Shown: one piece after another, positions 41,893 through 49,703 of the stretch
Layout of the letters: each line of letters starts with the position of its first letter
Numbering within the stretch: position 1 is the first letter of the stretch
Origin: Pseudaeromonas sharmana
GTDB taxonomy: Bacteria; Pseudomonadota; Gammaproteobacteria; Enterobacterales; Aeromonadaceae
Assembly: GCF_042649925.1 (NCBI RefSeq)
Contig: NZ_JBHSAF010000014.1
Location: 1 to 64,000, forward strand
Direction of reading: 5' to 3'
Length of the DNA: 64,000 nucleotides
Made by a program: the position numbers and the translations under genes
The notes under the pieces: generated by a model
Seen by the model: only the letters and a program-made list of their open reading frames with translations
Database searches by the model: none
What the model was told of the DNA's origin: nothing

Positions 41893-42891
41893 ATGAACAG
41901 CGCTGAATTGACCAGCACCGGTGAGGCATCGCCGGTTGCCGGACGTTTGATCCTGGCGCCGATGGAAGGGGTTCTCGATCCCCTGATGCGTCAGTTGCTA
42001 ACCGAAATCAACCCGTATGATCTGTGCGTTACCGAATTTGTGCGCGTCATCGACATGCTGTTGCCGAAACGGAGCTTTTATCGGTTGGCGCCAGAGTTAC
42101 GCCATGGCGGTCGTACGGCCAGTGGAACGCCGGTGAGGGTACAACTGCTGGGGCAGTCGCCGCAGTGGTTAGCCGAAAATGCGGTACGGGCAGTGGAGCT
42201 GGGATCGCCCGGCATCGATCTGAATTTCGGATGCCCGGCAAAACTGGTGAATCAGTCCAAGGGCGGCGCCGTGTTACTCAAGGAGCCAGAGTTGATGTAT
42301 CGCATCATCCGCGCCGTGCGTGACGCCGTGCCGGCCGATCAGCCGGTGACCGCCAAAATCCGTTTAGGCTGGGATGCCCCCGAGCACTGCCTGGAGATTG
42401 CCGACGCTGTTGCGGCGGCCGGTGCCAGTGAGCTGGCCGTGCATGGCAGAACCAAAGTCGATGGTTATCGCGCCGAGGCAATCAAATGGCCCTGGATAGC
42501 CGCGATCCGTGAACGGCTGTCTATCCCGGTGATCGCCAACGGTGAAATATGGGATGCGGCCTCTGCCGCCCGTTGCCGCCAGCTGACAGGGTGTCCGGAT
42601 TTGATGGTCGGACGCGGTGCGCTGAATGTTCCCAACCTGGGCGCCGTCATTCAGCACAAGCAGCCCGTCATGCCATGGACCGAGGTCTTGCAGTTGTTGC
42701 TGCGCTATGGCGAGCTGGAAGTCAAAGGTGACAAGGGGCTCTATTTCCCGAATCGTATCAAGCAGTGGTTCAGCTACCTGCGGCAGCAGTATGCCGAGGC
42801 ACAACCGCTGTTTCTCGAACTCAGACGCTGTACCGAAGCGCCCCCGATCCTGGCGTTGCTGGCGTCGGCTGCGGCACATAGCGAGCAATAA
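41893..42891 (+). CDS. dusC: tRNA-dihydrouridine(16) synthase DusC
   Basis: A 332-residue FMN-dependent TIM-barrel enzyme that reduces uridine in the tRNA D-loop. The opening APMEGVLDPLMRQLLTEINPYDLCVTEFVRV has the DusC form (MEGV rather than MAGV), the catalytic cysteine lies in DLNFGCPAKLVNQSKGGAVLL, and AVHGRTKVDGYRAEAIKW plus VIANGEIWDA bind FMN and phosphate. This fits the U16-specific DusC (315 residues in E. coli), with a slightly longer N-terminus. The ribosome site is weak (CTGAGCAG). Position 4 bases downstream of ybcJ suggests coupling. Confidence 0.92.
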   Translation: MNSAELTSTGEASPVAGRLILAPMEGVLDPLMRQLLTEINPYDLCVTEFVRVIDMLLPKRSFYRLAPELRHGGRTASGTPVRVQLLGQSPQWLAENAVRAVELGSPGIDLNFGCPAKLVNQSKGGAVLLKEPELMYRIIRAVRDAVPADQPVTAKIRLGWDAPEHCLEIADAVAAAGASELAVHGRTKVDGYRAEAIKWPWIAAIRERLSIPVIANGEIWDAASAARCRQLTGCPDLMVGRGALNVPNLGAVIQHKQPVMPWTEVLQLLLRYGELEVKGDKGLYFPNRIKQWFSYLRQQYAEAQPLFLELRRCTEAPPILALLASAAAHSEQ

Positions 42892-42968
42892 CCCCTGAGA
42901 TTGACACTGTTTACGCAGGCTTAACTACGCCATCATGATGATGGTTTTTCGCATAGGGAGTGGCTGCC

Positions 42969-43841
42969 ATGCCTTACTTGTTGTTCGTGACCCTGCTCTG
43001 GGCATTCTCTTTTAGTTTCATCGGTGTCTATCTGGCCGGACAGGTTGATGCCTATTTCATGGTCCTGACCCGGACCTTGCTGGCGTTGGTGGTCTTTTTG
43101 CCCTTCATGCGTCTGTCGAAGCAACAATGGCGTCTGGCGTCGATGCTGATGGCGATTGGTGCCGTGCAGCTGGGGGTCATGTACCTGTTCTACTACCACT
43201 CCTTCTTGCTGCTGACCGTACCTGAGGTGTTGATTTTCACCATTTTTACTCCCTTGTACGTGACGCTGTTTAATGATCTGCTCTGTGGCCGTTTCCACCG
43301 CCGCTACCTGTTGACCGCTGTGCTGGCGGTACTGGGTGCGGCCGTGATTCGCTACGATCGCCTGACATCGGACTACTTGCTGGGCTTTGCCGTGGTGCAA
43401 GGCGCCAACCTCTGTTTTGCTCTGGGCCAGGTTGGCTATAAGTGGCTGATGGCCCGCCAGCCGGCGACGCTGCCACAGCATCAGGTGTTTGGCTGCTTCT
43501 TTCTGGGCGCGGCCTGTGTGGCGGCAGTTGCCTGGTTCTGGCTGGGCAGCGCCCGTTATCCGACCACAAGCATCCAGTGGGGCTTGCTACTGTGGTTGGG
43601 CGCCGGGGCGTCCGGCTTAGGCTACTTTTTGTGGAACAAGGGGGCAACACAGGTGAATGCCGGTGTGCTGGCGGTCATGAACAATGCGTTGATCCCCGCC
43701 GGACTGGTCGTCAATCTGCTGATTTGGAATCAGCAGGCGGATCTGCTGCGTCTGGGCGCGGGTGGGGCGCTGATCTTCTTATCGCTGTTTCTTAACGAGC
43801 ATTGGCCGCGGCGCCACAGGACTGCGGCCAGTGCGCATTGA
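42969..43841 (+). CDS. EamA-family (DMT) transporter
   Basis: A 290-residue inner-membrane protein with ten hydrophobic spans arranged as two EamA repeats. FVTLLWAFSFSFIGVYLAGQVDAYFMVLTRTLLA opens repeat 1 and ANLCFALGQVGYKWLMAR opens repeat 2; SGLGYFLWNKGATQVNAGVLAVMNNALIPAGLVVN is typical of the family. Such proteins export metabolites such as amino acids or drugs; the substrate is not predictable. The ATG at 42969 has AGGGAG 8 bases upstream. A GTG at 42960 is less likely. It ends convergent with pfkA. Confidence 0.88.
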   Translation: MPYLLFVTLLWAFSFSFIGVYLAGQVDAYFMVLTRTLLALVVFLPFMRLSKQQWRLASMLMAIGAVQLGVMYLFYYHSFLLLTVPEVLIFTIFTPLYVTLFNDLLCGRFHRRYLLTAVLAVLGAAVIRYDRLTSDYLLGFAVVQGANLCFALGQVGYKWLMARQPATLPQHQVFGCFFLGAACVAAVAWFWLGSARYPTTSIQWGLLLWLGAGASGLGYFLWNKGATQVNAGVLAVMNNALIPAGLVVNLLIWNQQADLLRLGAGGALIFLSLFLNEHWPRRHRTAASAH

Positions 43842-43899
43842 GCGAAGATGGCCTCTGTGCTGACGGCTAGCTCTGACGGTCTGACTGGGAGCACAAACT

Positions 43900-43927
43900 A
43901 AACAGGAGGCCATCGGCCTCCTGTTTG
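43900..43927. terminator. bidirectional terminator between the EamA gene and pfkA
   Basis: An 11-base perfect stem (AACAGGAGGCC / GGCCTCCTGTT) with a 3-base loop and T-rich sides (TTTG rightward, TTTAGTTTG leftward) separates the convergent genes. Confidence 0.88.
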
Positions 43928-43951
43928 ATCTATCTGGCTAGCGGCGCAGGC

Positions 43952-44914
43952 TTAGAACAGCTTGTCGCTCAACTCGAACATTTCATCGTCGAACGGACGC
44001 TTCATGTTCTCGATGCAGTCGATGATGTCGTGGTGCACCAGCTGGTTTTGCAGCATGCCGATGCAGCGGCCACCGACACCTTGCAGCAACAGCTCAACAG
44101 CGTAAGCACCCATGCGGCTGGCCATGATACGGTCACGCGCAGTCGGGCTACCGCCGCGCTGGATGTGGCCGAGGATGGTGGCACGGGTTTCGAGACCAGT
44201 GTGCGCTTCGATCTCCTTGGCCAGTGCGTTCACGTCGGTGACGTGCTCACAGATGGTGACCATGGCGTGGCGCTTGCCCTTGGCAATGCCGTCGTCGATC
44301 TGCGCCAGCAGGGCAGTCTTGTCGAAGCCCTTCTCCGGCACGATCACGTACTCGGCACCACCTGCGACGGCAGCAGACATGGCCAGATCGCCACAGTGAC
44401 GGCCCATCACTTCGACAATCGAGATCCGCTTGTGCGAGGTGGAGGTGTCACGCAGACGATCGATGGCTTCCATGACCACGTTCAACGCAGTATCAAAACC
44501 GATGGTGAATTCGGTACCGGCGATGTCGTTATCGATGGTGCCCGGCAGACCGACGCAGGGATAACCCATCTCGGTCAACTTCTTGGCCCCCATGTAGGAG
44601 CCATCACCACCGATGACCACCAGGGCGTCGATGCCATGCTTCTTCAGGTTCTCGATCGCCTCGCGACGGACGGACTCTTCCTTGAACGCCGGGAAGCGGG
44701 CCGAGCCGAGGAAAGTACCACCGCGGTTGATCATGTCGGATACGCTGTGGCGTTCCAGCTTGCTGATACGATCCTGATGCAGGCCCAGGTAACCGTCACG
44801 GATGCCATAGACTTCCAGACCGGCTGCCAGACCGGCACGAACCACGGCGCGGATGGCCGCATTCATGCCTGGTGAGTCACCACCGCTGGTCAGAACACCA
44901 ATTTTCTTGATCAT
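43952..44914 (-). CDS. pfkA: 6-phosphofructokinase I
   Basis: A 320-residue ATP-dependent phosphofructokinase that commits fructose-6-phosphate to glycolysis. The ATP site is VLTSGGDSPGMNAAIRAVV, the catalytic aspartate lies in GLPGTIDNDIAGTEFTIGFDTA, the substrate site in VVEVMGRHCGDLA, and allosteric residues in RATILGHIQRGGSPTARDR. The length equals E. coli PfkA. The ribosome site GAGG lies about 8 bases upstream of the ATG. A terminator-like hairpin lies only 32 bases before the start (see findings). Confidence 0.97.
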   Translation of the reverse strand: MIKKIGVLTSGGDSPGMNAAIRAVVRAGLAAGLEVYGIRDGYLGLHQDRISKLERHSVSDMINRGGTFLGSARFPAFKEESVRREAIENLKKHGIDALVVIGGDGSYMGAKKLTEMGYPCVGLPGTIDNDIAGTEFTIGFDTALNVVMEAIDRLRDTSTSHKRISIVEVMGRHCGDLAMSAAVAGGAEYVIVPEKGFDKTALLAQIDDGIAKGKRHAMVTICEHVTDVNALAKEIEAHTGLETRATILGHIQRGGSPTARDRIMASRMGAYAVELLLQGVGGRCIGMLQNQLVHHDIIDCIENMKRPFDDEMFELSDKLF

Positions 44915-44945
44915 AGTGTGCCTCTATAGAGTCGAAGTTTCTTGT

Positions 44946-44971
44946 AAAAATCGGGGGCAGGCGAGCCCCGA
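44946..44971 (-). terminator. terminator-like hairpin in the pfkA leader
   Basis: On the minus strand TCGGGG / CCCCGA (with a 9-base loop) is followed by exactly five T residues, 32 bases upstream of the pfkA start codon. It has the form of an intrinsic terminator. It could end transcription from tpiA or attenuate pfkA. Confidence 0.65.
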
Positions 44972-45083
44972 GTGTCTGACGATAAACCTTGGGCTGCCGG
45001 GTCGCAGGAGTATGGCAGGGTAGGCGCTTGAACAACTGAGTGATGAGTCACAGTGGCAAGGCCGGGTTGATCATCGGACACGA

Positions 45084-45107
45084 AGAGGGCGCCATCAGAC
45101 GCCCTCT
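45084..45107 (-). terminator. hairpin after tpiA
   Basis: An 8-base stem (AGAGGGCG / CGCCCTCT) with an 8-base loop lies 8 bases past the tpiA stop. The T tract on the minus strand is poor, so termination may be partial. Between this hairpin and the pfkA leader hairpin, 45000-45080 holds nothing I can assign. Confidence 0.6.
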
Positions 45108-45114
45108 TTGTATC

Positions 45115-45870
45115 TTAACGCTTGGCGCCAGCGATGATTTGCGCGAAGTCGTCCGGCTTCAGCGATGCACCACCCACCAGGCCACCGTCGATGTCCGGTT
45201 GACCGAACAGGTCGGCTGCGGTAGCGCCAGTGACTGAACCACCGTACAGGATTTGGACCTTGGCAGCGACGTCGGCATCAAAACCGGCCAGGTAAGCGCG
45301 GATGTGCGCGTGAACGGCTTGTGCGATCTCCGGAGTTGCGGTCTTGCCAGTGCCGATGGCCCATACCGGCTCGTAAGCGATGACGGCGTTGGCGATGGCG
45401 GCGATACCACAACGGTCGATAACAGCCTTCAGCTGGGCATCCACTACTGCGTTGGTTTCGTTGGCTTCGAATTGGCTCAGGGTTTCGCCGATGCACAGTA
45501 CCGGAATCAGCTCAGCCTTTTGGATGGCTTCGAACTTGGCAGCCACGACGTCATCGGTTTCTGCGTGCAGGGTACGGCGCTCGCTGTGGCCAACCAGAGC
45601 GTATTTGCAACCGAATTCCTTGAGCATGACCGGAGAGTTCTCACCGGTGAAGGCGCCTTGGGTGTGGACGTCGGCATTTTGTGCACCGTATTGGATACGG
45701 CTGCCTTCAGCCAGCTTTTCCACCAGACCCAGGAAGATAACCGGCGGGCAGACGGCCACTTCAACGCCATCGGCCTTGGCTGCCGGCTCGATCAGGGCCT
45801 TGACCAGGGCTTCTACAGACGCTTTGGTACCGTTCAACTTCCAGTTACCCATTACCAGTGGTTGTCTCAT
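45115..45870 (-). CDS. tpiA: triosephosphate isomerase
   Basis: A 251-residue TIM-barrel enzyme interconverting dihydroxyacetone phosphate and glyceraldehyde-3-phosphate. Catalytic residues are visible: Lys in MGNWKLNG, His in LVGHSERR, and Glu in IAYEPVWAIGTGKTAT. The phosphate grip ILYGGSVTGA is present. The start at 45870 (MRQPLVMGNWK) has GGAGG about 8 bases upstream; an upstream ATG at 45906 is excluded by family alignment. pfkA follows 200 bases downstream on the same strand, and the two glycolytic genes may be partly co-transcribed. Confidence 0.97.
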   Translation of the reverse strand: MRQPLVMGNWKLNGTKASVEALVKALIEPAAKADGVEVAVCPPVIFLGLVEKLAEGSRIQYGAQNADVHTQGAFTGENSPVMLKEFGCKYALVGHSERRTLHAETDDVVAAKFEAIQKAELIPVLCIGETLSQFEANETNAVVDAQLKAVIDRCGIAAIANAVIAYEPVWAIGTGKTATPEIAQAVHAHIRAYLAGFDADVAAKVQILYGGSVTGATAADLFGQPDIDGGLVGGASLKPDDFAQIIAGAKR

Positions 45871-46007
45871 TCTTTCATCCTCCAGATGTTGTTTGCTGCC
45901 GGGCATTATAAGAGGTCAACCTGATGCCGGATAGTCGGCGCCAAGTCGCGGCGGTGATTATTTTACCCTAATTACTGATCCATATCAGTTTTTGTGCTAG
46001 CCGCTGC

Positions 46008-46772
46008 TCAATCTTTAAACTGGCCGCGTAAACGATGCCACAGCTGACCGATCCATTCGTGCAGCGCCGTCTCGGAATACATCAGATAGCGCCCCTCCGG
46101 CAGATAGCCGTAGGAGGGGATCGGCCGTTGCGCCTCGCGGCCCATATAATCGGTCGGTGCGGGCACGACCCGGAGCCCAACGCCGCGTAGCAGCCCCATG
46201 GCGCGCGGCATGTGGCTGGCAGAGGTGACCAGTGCCGCCTTGTGCTGGCCGATAATCGCCCCGTAGTGGTCGATCTCGTCCTGGGTGTCATAGGCATCTT
46301 CAATCAGAATCATGTCGCTACGCGGTATGCCGTAGTGCTCGGCGATGCGCGCATACATCTCGGCACAGGAGAGGGGGTCCGAGCTGATGTTGCCGGAGAG
46401 CACCAGTTTGGCCTGCGGGTTGTGACGTTTGATGTCGATGGCCTCGAGAATGCGTGCATAGGCGTTGCTGACCGGTTGACTGGTCAGTGGAATGGTCGGA
46501 TCCGAGACATGGCCATGCCCCAGCACCAGGATGAAATCGACCTGTTCTGTGCGCGGGAGCGGCGGGTATTGCTGCTCCAGCGGTCGCAGCAGCCCTATGC
46601 TGACCGGGCGCAGGGAGAACAACAGCAGTACTGCCAGTCCCAGCGTGGCCAGCACCTTGCCCCAGCGTTGGTGACGGGTGAGCCACAACAGCAGCAGACC
46701 GAGCAGAATCAGCAAGATGCTGAGTGGAAGTGGCATCAACAGGCCACCGAGCCATTTTTTTAACCAGAACAT
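46008..46772 (-). CDS. elyC: envelope biogenesis factor ElyC (DUF218)
   Basis: A 254-residue inner-membrane protein with two N-terminal spans (about residues 11-32 and 40-56) and a periplasmic DUF218 domain (FILVLGHGHVSDPTIPLTSQPVSNAYARILEAI, AKLVLSGN, ALVTSASHMPRAMGLLRGVGLRVVPAPTDYM). ElyC helps preserve peptidoglycan assembly and the undecaprenyl carrier in E. coli (259 residues). The start is set at 46772 (MFWLKKWLGGLLMPLPLSI). It diverges from cmoM, as elyC does from cmoM in E. coli. Confidence 0.92.
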   Translation of the reverse strand: MFWLKKWLGGLLMPLPLSILLILLGLLLLWLTRHQRWGKVLATLGLAVLLLFSLRPVSIGLLRPLEQQYPPLPRTEQVDFILVLGHGHVSDPTIPLTSQPVSNAYARILEAIDIKRHNPQAKLVLSGNISSDPLSCAEMYARIAEHYGIPRSDMILIEDAYDTQDEIDHYGAIIGQHKAALVTSASHMPRAMGLLRGVGLRVVPAPTDYMGREAQRPIPSYGYLPEGRYLMYSETALHEWIGQLWHRLRGQFKD

Positions 46773-46865
46773 GCGTGATCTCTGAGCGACCGTTGGCCGC
46801 GCCGTTTGCAGGGGTAAGTGGATGTGCCAGAATAGCCGTCCCCTGATAGAAACGGAACCCGTGAC

Positions 46866-47666
46866 GTGAGCGCTGATCACAGCTTTGACGGCCTGGCCGA
46901 CAAGTTTGCCCAGAACATTTATGGCACCACCAAGGGGCAGATCCGCGCCGCCGTGGTCTGGCAGGATCTGCTCTCCTGCCTGAGCCGGCTCGGTGACCGG
47001 CCGCTGCGGATCCTCGATGCCGGTGGCGGTTTTGGCTATTTTGCCCAGAAACTGGCGGCAATGGGGCACCGCATCGAGTTGTGTGATCTCTCCGCCGAGA
47101 TGCTGGAGCTGGGCCGGCAACAGATTGAGCAACAAGGGCTTTCTGATCGCATCCGACTGATTCACTGCCCGATTCAGGCCCTGGATCAGCACGTTGAGGG
47201 TGAGTTTGATCTCATCTTGTGTCATGCCGTGCTCGAATGGTTGTCCGAACCGCGGCAGACCTTGTTATCCTTGCTCGGTTTTCTTGCTCCCGGCGGCATC
47301 TTGTCGCTGTTGTTTTACAACCGCCACGCGCTGCTGTTCCAGAGCCTGGTGGTCGGCAATTTTGATTACATCCGTGCCGGCCTGACGAAAAAGCGCAAGC
47401 AGAAGCTGACTCCGGAAAATCCGCAACTGCCGGAGGAGGTGTACGACTGGCTGCAACGTGGTGGCCTCAAACTGATCGGCAAGACCGGGGTGCGAGTGAT
47501 CCACGATTACATGCGCCATAAACAGGATCAGCACGAGAAATTTGAGGATCTGTTGCAGATGGAACAGCGTTATTGCCGGCAGGAGCCCTTTGTGGCGCTG
47601 GGACGTTATATCCATGTGATGGCCCAGCGGCCATTGCAGAATCAAGGTGAGATGAAGAGGTCATGA
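46866..47666 (+). CDS. cmoM: tRNA 5-carboxymethoxyuridine methyltransferase CmoM
   Basis: A 266-residue SAM-dependent methyltransferase, formerly SmtA. The SAM site is RILDAGGGFGYFAQKLAAMGH, followed by IELCDLSAEMLELGRQQ and LILCHAVLEWLSEPRQTLL. RFAQNIYGTTKGQIR-like residues at the start are family hallmarks. It methylates cmo5U at the wobble position of tRNAs to mcmo5U. The start is GTG 46866 with GGAAC upstream, a weak site. It heads the conserved cmoM-mukF-mukE-mukB operon, and its stop overlaps mukF by four bases (ATGA). Confidence 0.94.
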   Translation: MSADHSFDGLADKFAQNIYGTTKGQIRAAVVWQDLLSCLSRLGDRPLRILDAGGGFGYFAQKLAAMGHRIELCDLSAEMLELGRQQIEQQGLSDRIRLIHCPIQALDQHVEGEFDLILCHAVLEWLSEPRQTLLSLLGFLAPGGILSLLFYNRHALLFQSLVVGNFDYIRAGLTKKRKQKLTPENPQLPEEVYDWLQRGGLKLIGKTGVRVIHDYMRHKQDQHEKFEDLLQMEQRYCRQEPFVALGRYIHVMAQRPLQNQGEMKRS

Positions 47667-49003
47667 GCCAAGAGAGTTCCCGTGCCGCAGACCGCACGTT
47701 ACCCGAACTGGTAGGTTGGGTCCGACAGGAAGGATTGTCGCTGCAACTGGCCAATGACAGGCTGGCATTTCTGATTGCCATTGCTGCGCTGTCGCGTGAC
47801 GACAGCAGCCATGAGCTGACCGAAGCGGCGCTGCACGATGCGTTTGGCTATGTCAGCCAGATCTTCGGACAGATGGACGAGACACTGACCCACAGGGCCA
47901 ACAACGCGATCAACGAGCTGGTGCGGCAGAAGTTGCTGTCGCGCTTCAATGCCGATCCGGTCGAGGGCGAAAGCCTGTATCGGTTGACCCGGCTGGCGAT
48001 GGGCATTGTCGAGTTCTATGTCGAGCAAAAAGAGGTCAGCAGCATCAAGTTATCCCTGTTGCTGGAGCAGGTGGCCAGCGAGCTGACCAAGGCCCATGAG
48101 GCAACCCAGCAACAGGATGATCTGCTCCACTGGAACGAACAGGTCTATCCGCGGCTGAAGTTTTCGGTGGAGGAGATCCTGGCGCGCATCGATCTGACCC
48201 AGCGGGCGATGGATGAGCATCAAAACCAGGTCAAGAGCGAGATTGCTGACTTGTTGAACCAGAACTGGACCGAGGCGATCCACAGCTGCGAGAAGCTGCT
48301 GCGCGAAACCGGCCAGACGCTGCGCGAGCTGCAGGACACGCTGGATGCCGCCGGCCACAACCTGCAAGATGGCTTGCTCAACATTCAGGAGGCGACCCAG
48401 GGCCGCGATGAGCTGGCACATATCGAAGCGCTGACGCACACGCTGCAGGCGCGACTCGACGCCATCATCAGTTGGGGCCAGCAGTGCATCGAACTGTGGG
48501 CGCGCTATGACCGTCACGTGCACAAGTTCATCCGTACCGCCATTGACATGGACAAGAACCGCGCCTTCAGCCAGCGCCTGCGTGATTCGATCCGCGACTT
48601 TGAACAACATAACTGGCTGATGGTGGTGGCCCAGGAGCACCGCCTGCTCGAGCTGCGCGACGAGACGTTGGCGCTGCACGGCGACGAGGTGACCGGCGAG
48701 GTACCCAGCGAGCTGGAGTACCACGAGATCCTCGATATCAACAACCAGCTGGCCGAGCGCATTCAGCTGCATCTGGACGCGTTTCGCAGTGGCGAGCGGC
48801 CGCTGGATCTGGCCGAGGTGCTGCGCGACTACCTGGCCAGCTATCCGGACTATCAGCATTTCGATGTCGCCCGCCTGTTGATCGACACGGCGGTGCGGCT
48901 GGGTCATGCCAGCGCCGAATTACACAGCAGCCGGCAGCCCAAATGGAAACCCATCAACGAATCGGGAGCTAAGGTACAGGCCCATGTCATTGATCAATAC
49001 TGA
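47663..49003 (+). CDS. mukF: chromosome partition protein MukF (kleisin)
   Basis: A 446-residue kleisin of the MukBEF condensin. The N-terminal winged-helix dimerisation domain (ELVGWVRQEGLSLQLANDRLAFLIAIAAL) is followed by helical regions (about residues 120-320) that bind MukB, a middle segment that binds MukE, and a C-terminal winged helix (LEVYDYLASYPDYQHFD-like region near 390) that contacts the MukB head. Length and sequence follow E. coli MukF (440). It overlaps cmoM by four bases and mukE by 20. Confidence 0.96.
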   Translation: MSQESSRAADRTLPELVGWVRQEGLSLQLANDRLAFLIAIAALSRDDSSHELTEAALHDAFGYVSQIFGQMDETLTHRANNAINELVRQKLLSRFNADPVEGESLYRLTRLAMGIVEFYVEQKEVSSIKLSLLLEQVASELTKAHEATQQQDDLLHWNEQVYPRLKFSVEEILARIDLTQRAMDEHQNQVKSEIADLLNQNWTEAIHSCEKLLRETGQTLRELQDTLDAAGHNLQDGLLNIQEATQGRDELAHIEALTHTLQARLDAIISWGQQCIELWARYDRHVHKFIRTAIDMDKNRAFSQRLRDSIRDFEQHNWLMVVAQEHRLLELRDETLALHGDEVTGEVPSELEYHEILDINNQLAERIQLHLDAFRSGERPLDLAEVLRDYLASYPDYQHFDVARLLIDTAVRLGHASAELHSSRQPKWKPINESGAKVQAHVIDQY

Positions 49004-49703
49004 ATTTCCGCTCGCGCTGCGCATGGCGCAGGCGATCGCCAACCCGCTGTTTCCGAAACTTGATACCTGGCTGCGCAGTGGGCGCCACATCAGCGCCGAT
49101 GACCTGGACAACCACTCCTTCTTGCTGGAGTACCACGACGAGCTGGAACGTTTCTATGGCCGCTATCAGGTAGAGCTGATCAAGGCGCCGGAAGGCTTCT
49201 TCTATCTGCGGCCGCGCGCCTCGTCCGAGATCGGCACCTCTGTGCTGTCCGAGCTGGACATGCTGGTCGGCAAGGTGCTGTGTTACCTCTATCTGAGCCC
49301 GGAGCGGTTGGCCAATGAGGGGGTCTTTGCGCTGGCTGATCTGCAAGAAGAGTTGTTGACGCTGGCCGACGAGCGCCAGCTGCTGCGCATGGTCAATCAG
49401 CGTAGTGGTGGTTCGGATCTGGACAAGCGCAAGTTGCTGGAAAAGATGCGCACCTCGCTGCGCCGTCTGCGCCGGCTCGGCATGGTGACCCCGCTGGGCA
49501 GCGGCGATAAATTTCGCGTCAACGAGGCGGTGTTCCGTTTCGGCGCCGATGTGCGCAGCGATGAGGATCCGCGCGCCGTCCAGCTGCGGATGATCCGCGA
49601 AGGCGAGGCGATATTGCACGATGACGAGCTGCCAACCAGCGAGCACCTGCTGGATGACAGTGAAGATGAGATCGAAGAAGAACAACTCGGACTGGATGTA
49701 TGA
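48984..49703 (+). CDS. mukE: chromosome partition protein MukE
   Basis: A 239-residue KITE-type winged-helix protein that binds MukF and regulates the MukB ATPase. Landmarks are NTEFPLALRMAQAIANPLFPKLDTWLRSGRHISADDLDNHSFLLEYH and the central ELDMLVGKVLCYLYLSPERLA. It ends in an acidic tail (DDSEDEIEEEQLG). The start at 48984 lies inside mukF and is chosen by family alignment (E. coli 234 residues). Its stop overlaps the mukB start by four bases. Confidence 0.96.
   Translation: MSLINTEFPLALRMAQAIANPLFPKLDTWLRSGRHISADDLDNHSFLLEYHDELERFYGRYQVELIKAPEGFFYLRPRASSEIGTSVLSELDMLVGKVLCYLYLSPERLANEGVFALADLQEELLTLADERQLLRMVNQRSGGSDLDKRKLLEKMRTSLRRLRRLGMVTPLGSGDKFRVNEAVFRFGADVRSDEDPRAVQLRMIREGEAILHDDELPTSEHLLDDSEDEIEEEQLGLDV

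Noticed and set aside
43925..44875. A 316-codon plus-strand ORF opposite pfkA
   Set aside because: Shadow of pfkA, which is complete with all catalytic motifs on the minus strand.
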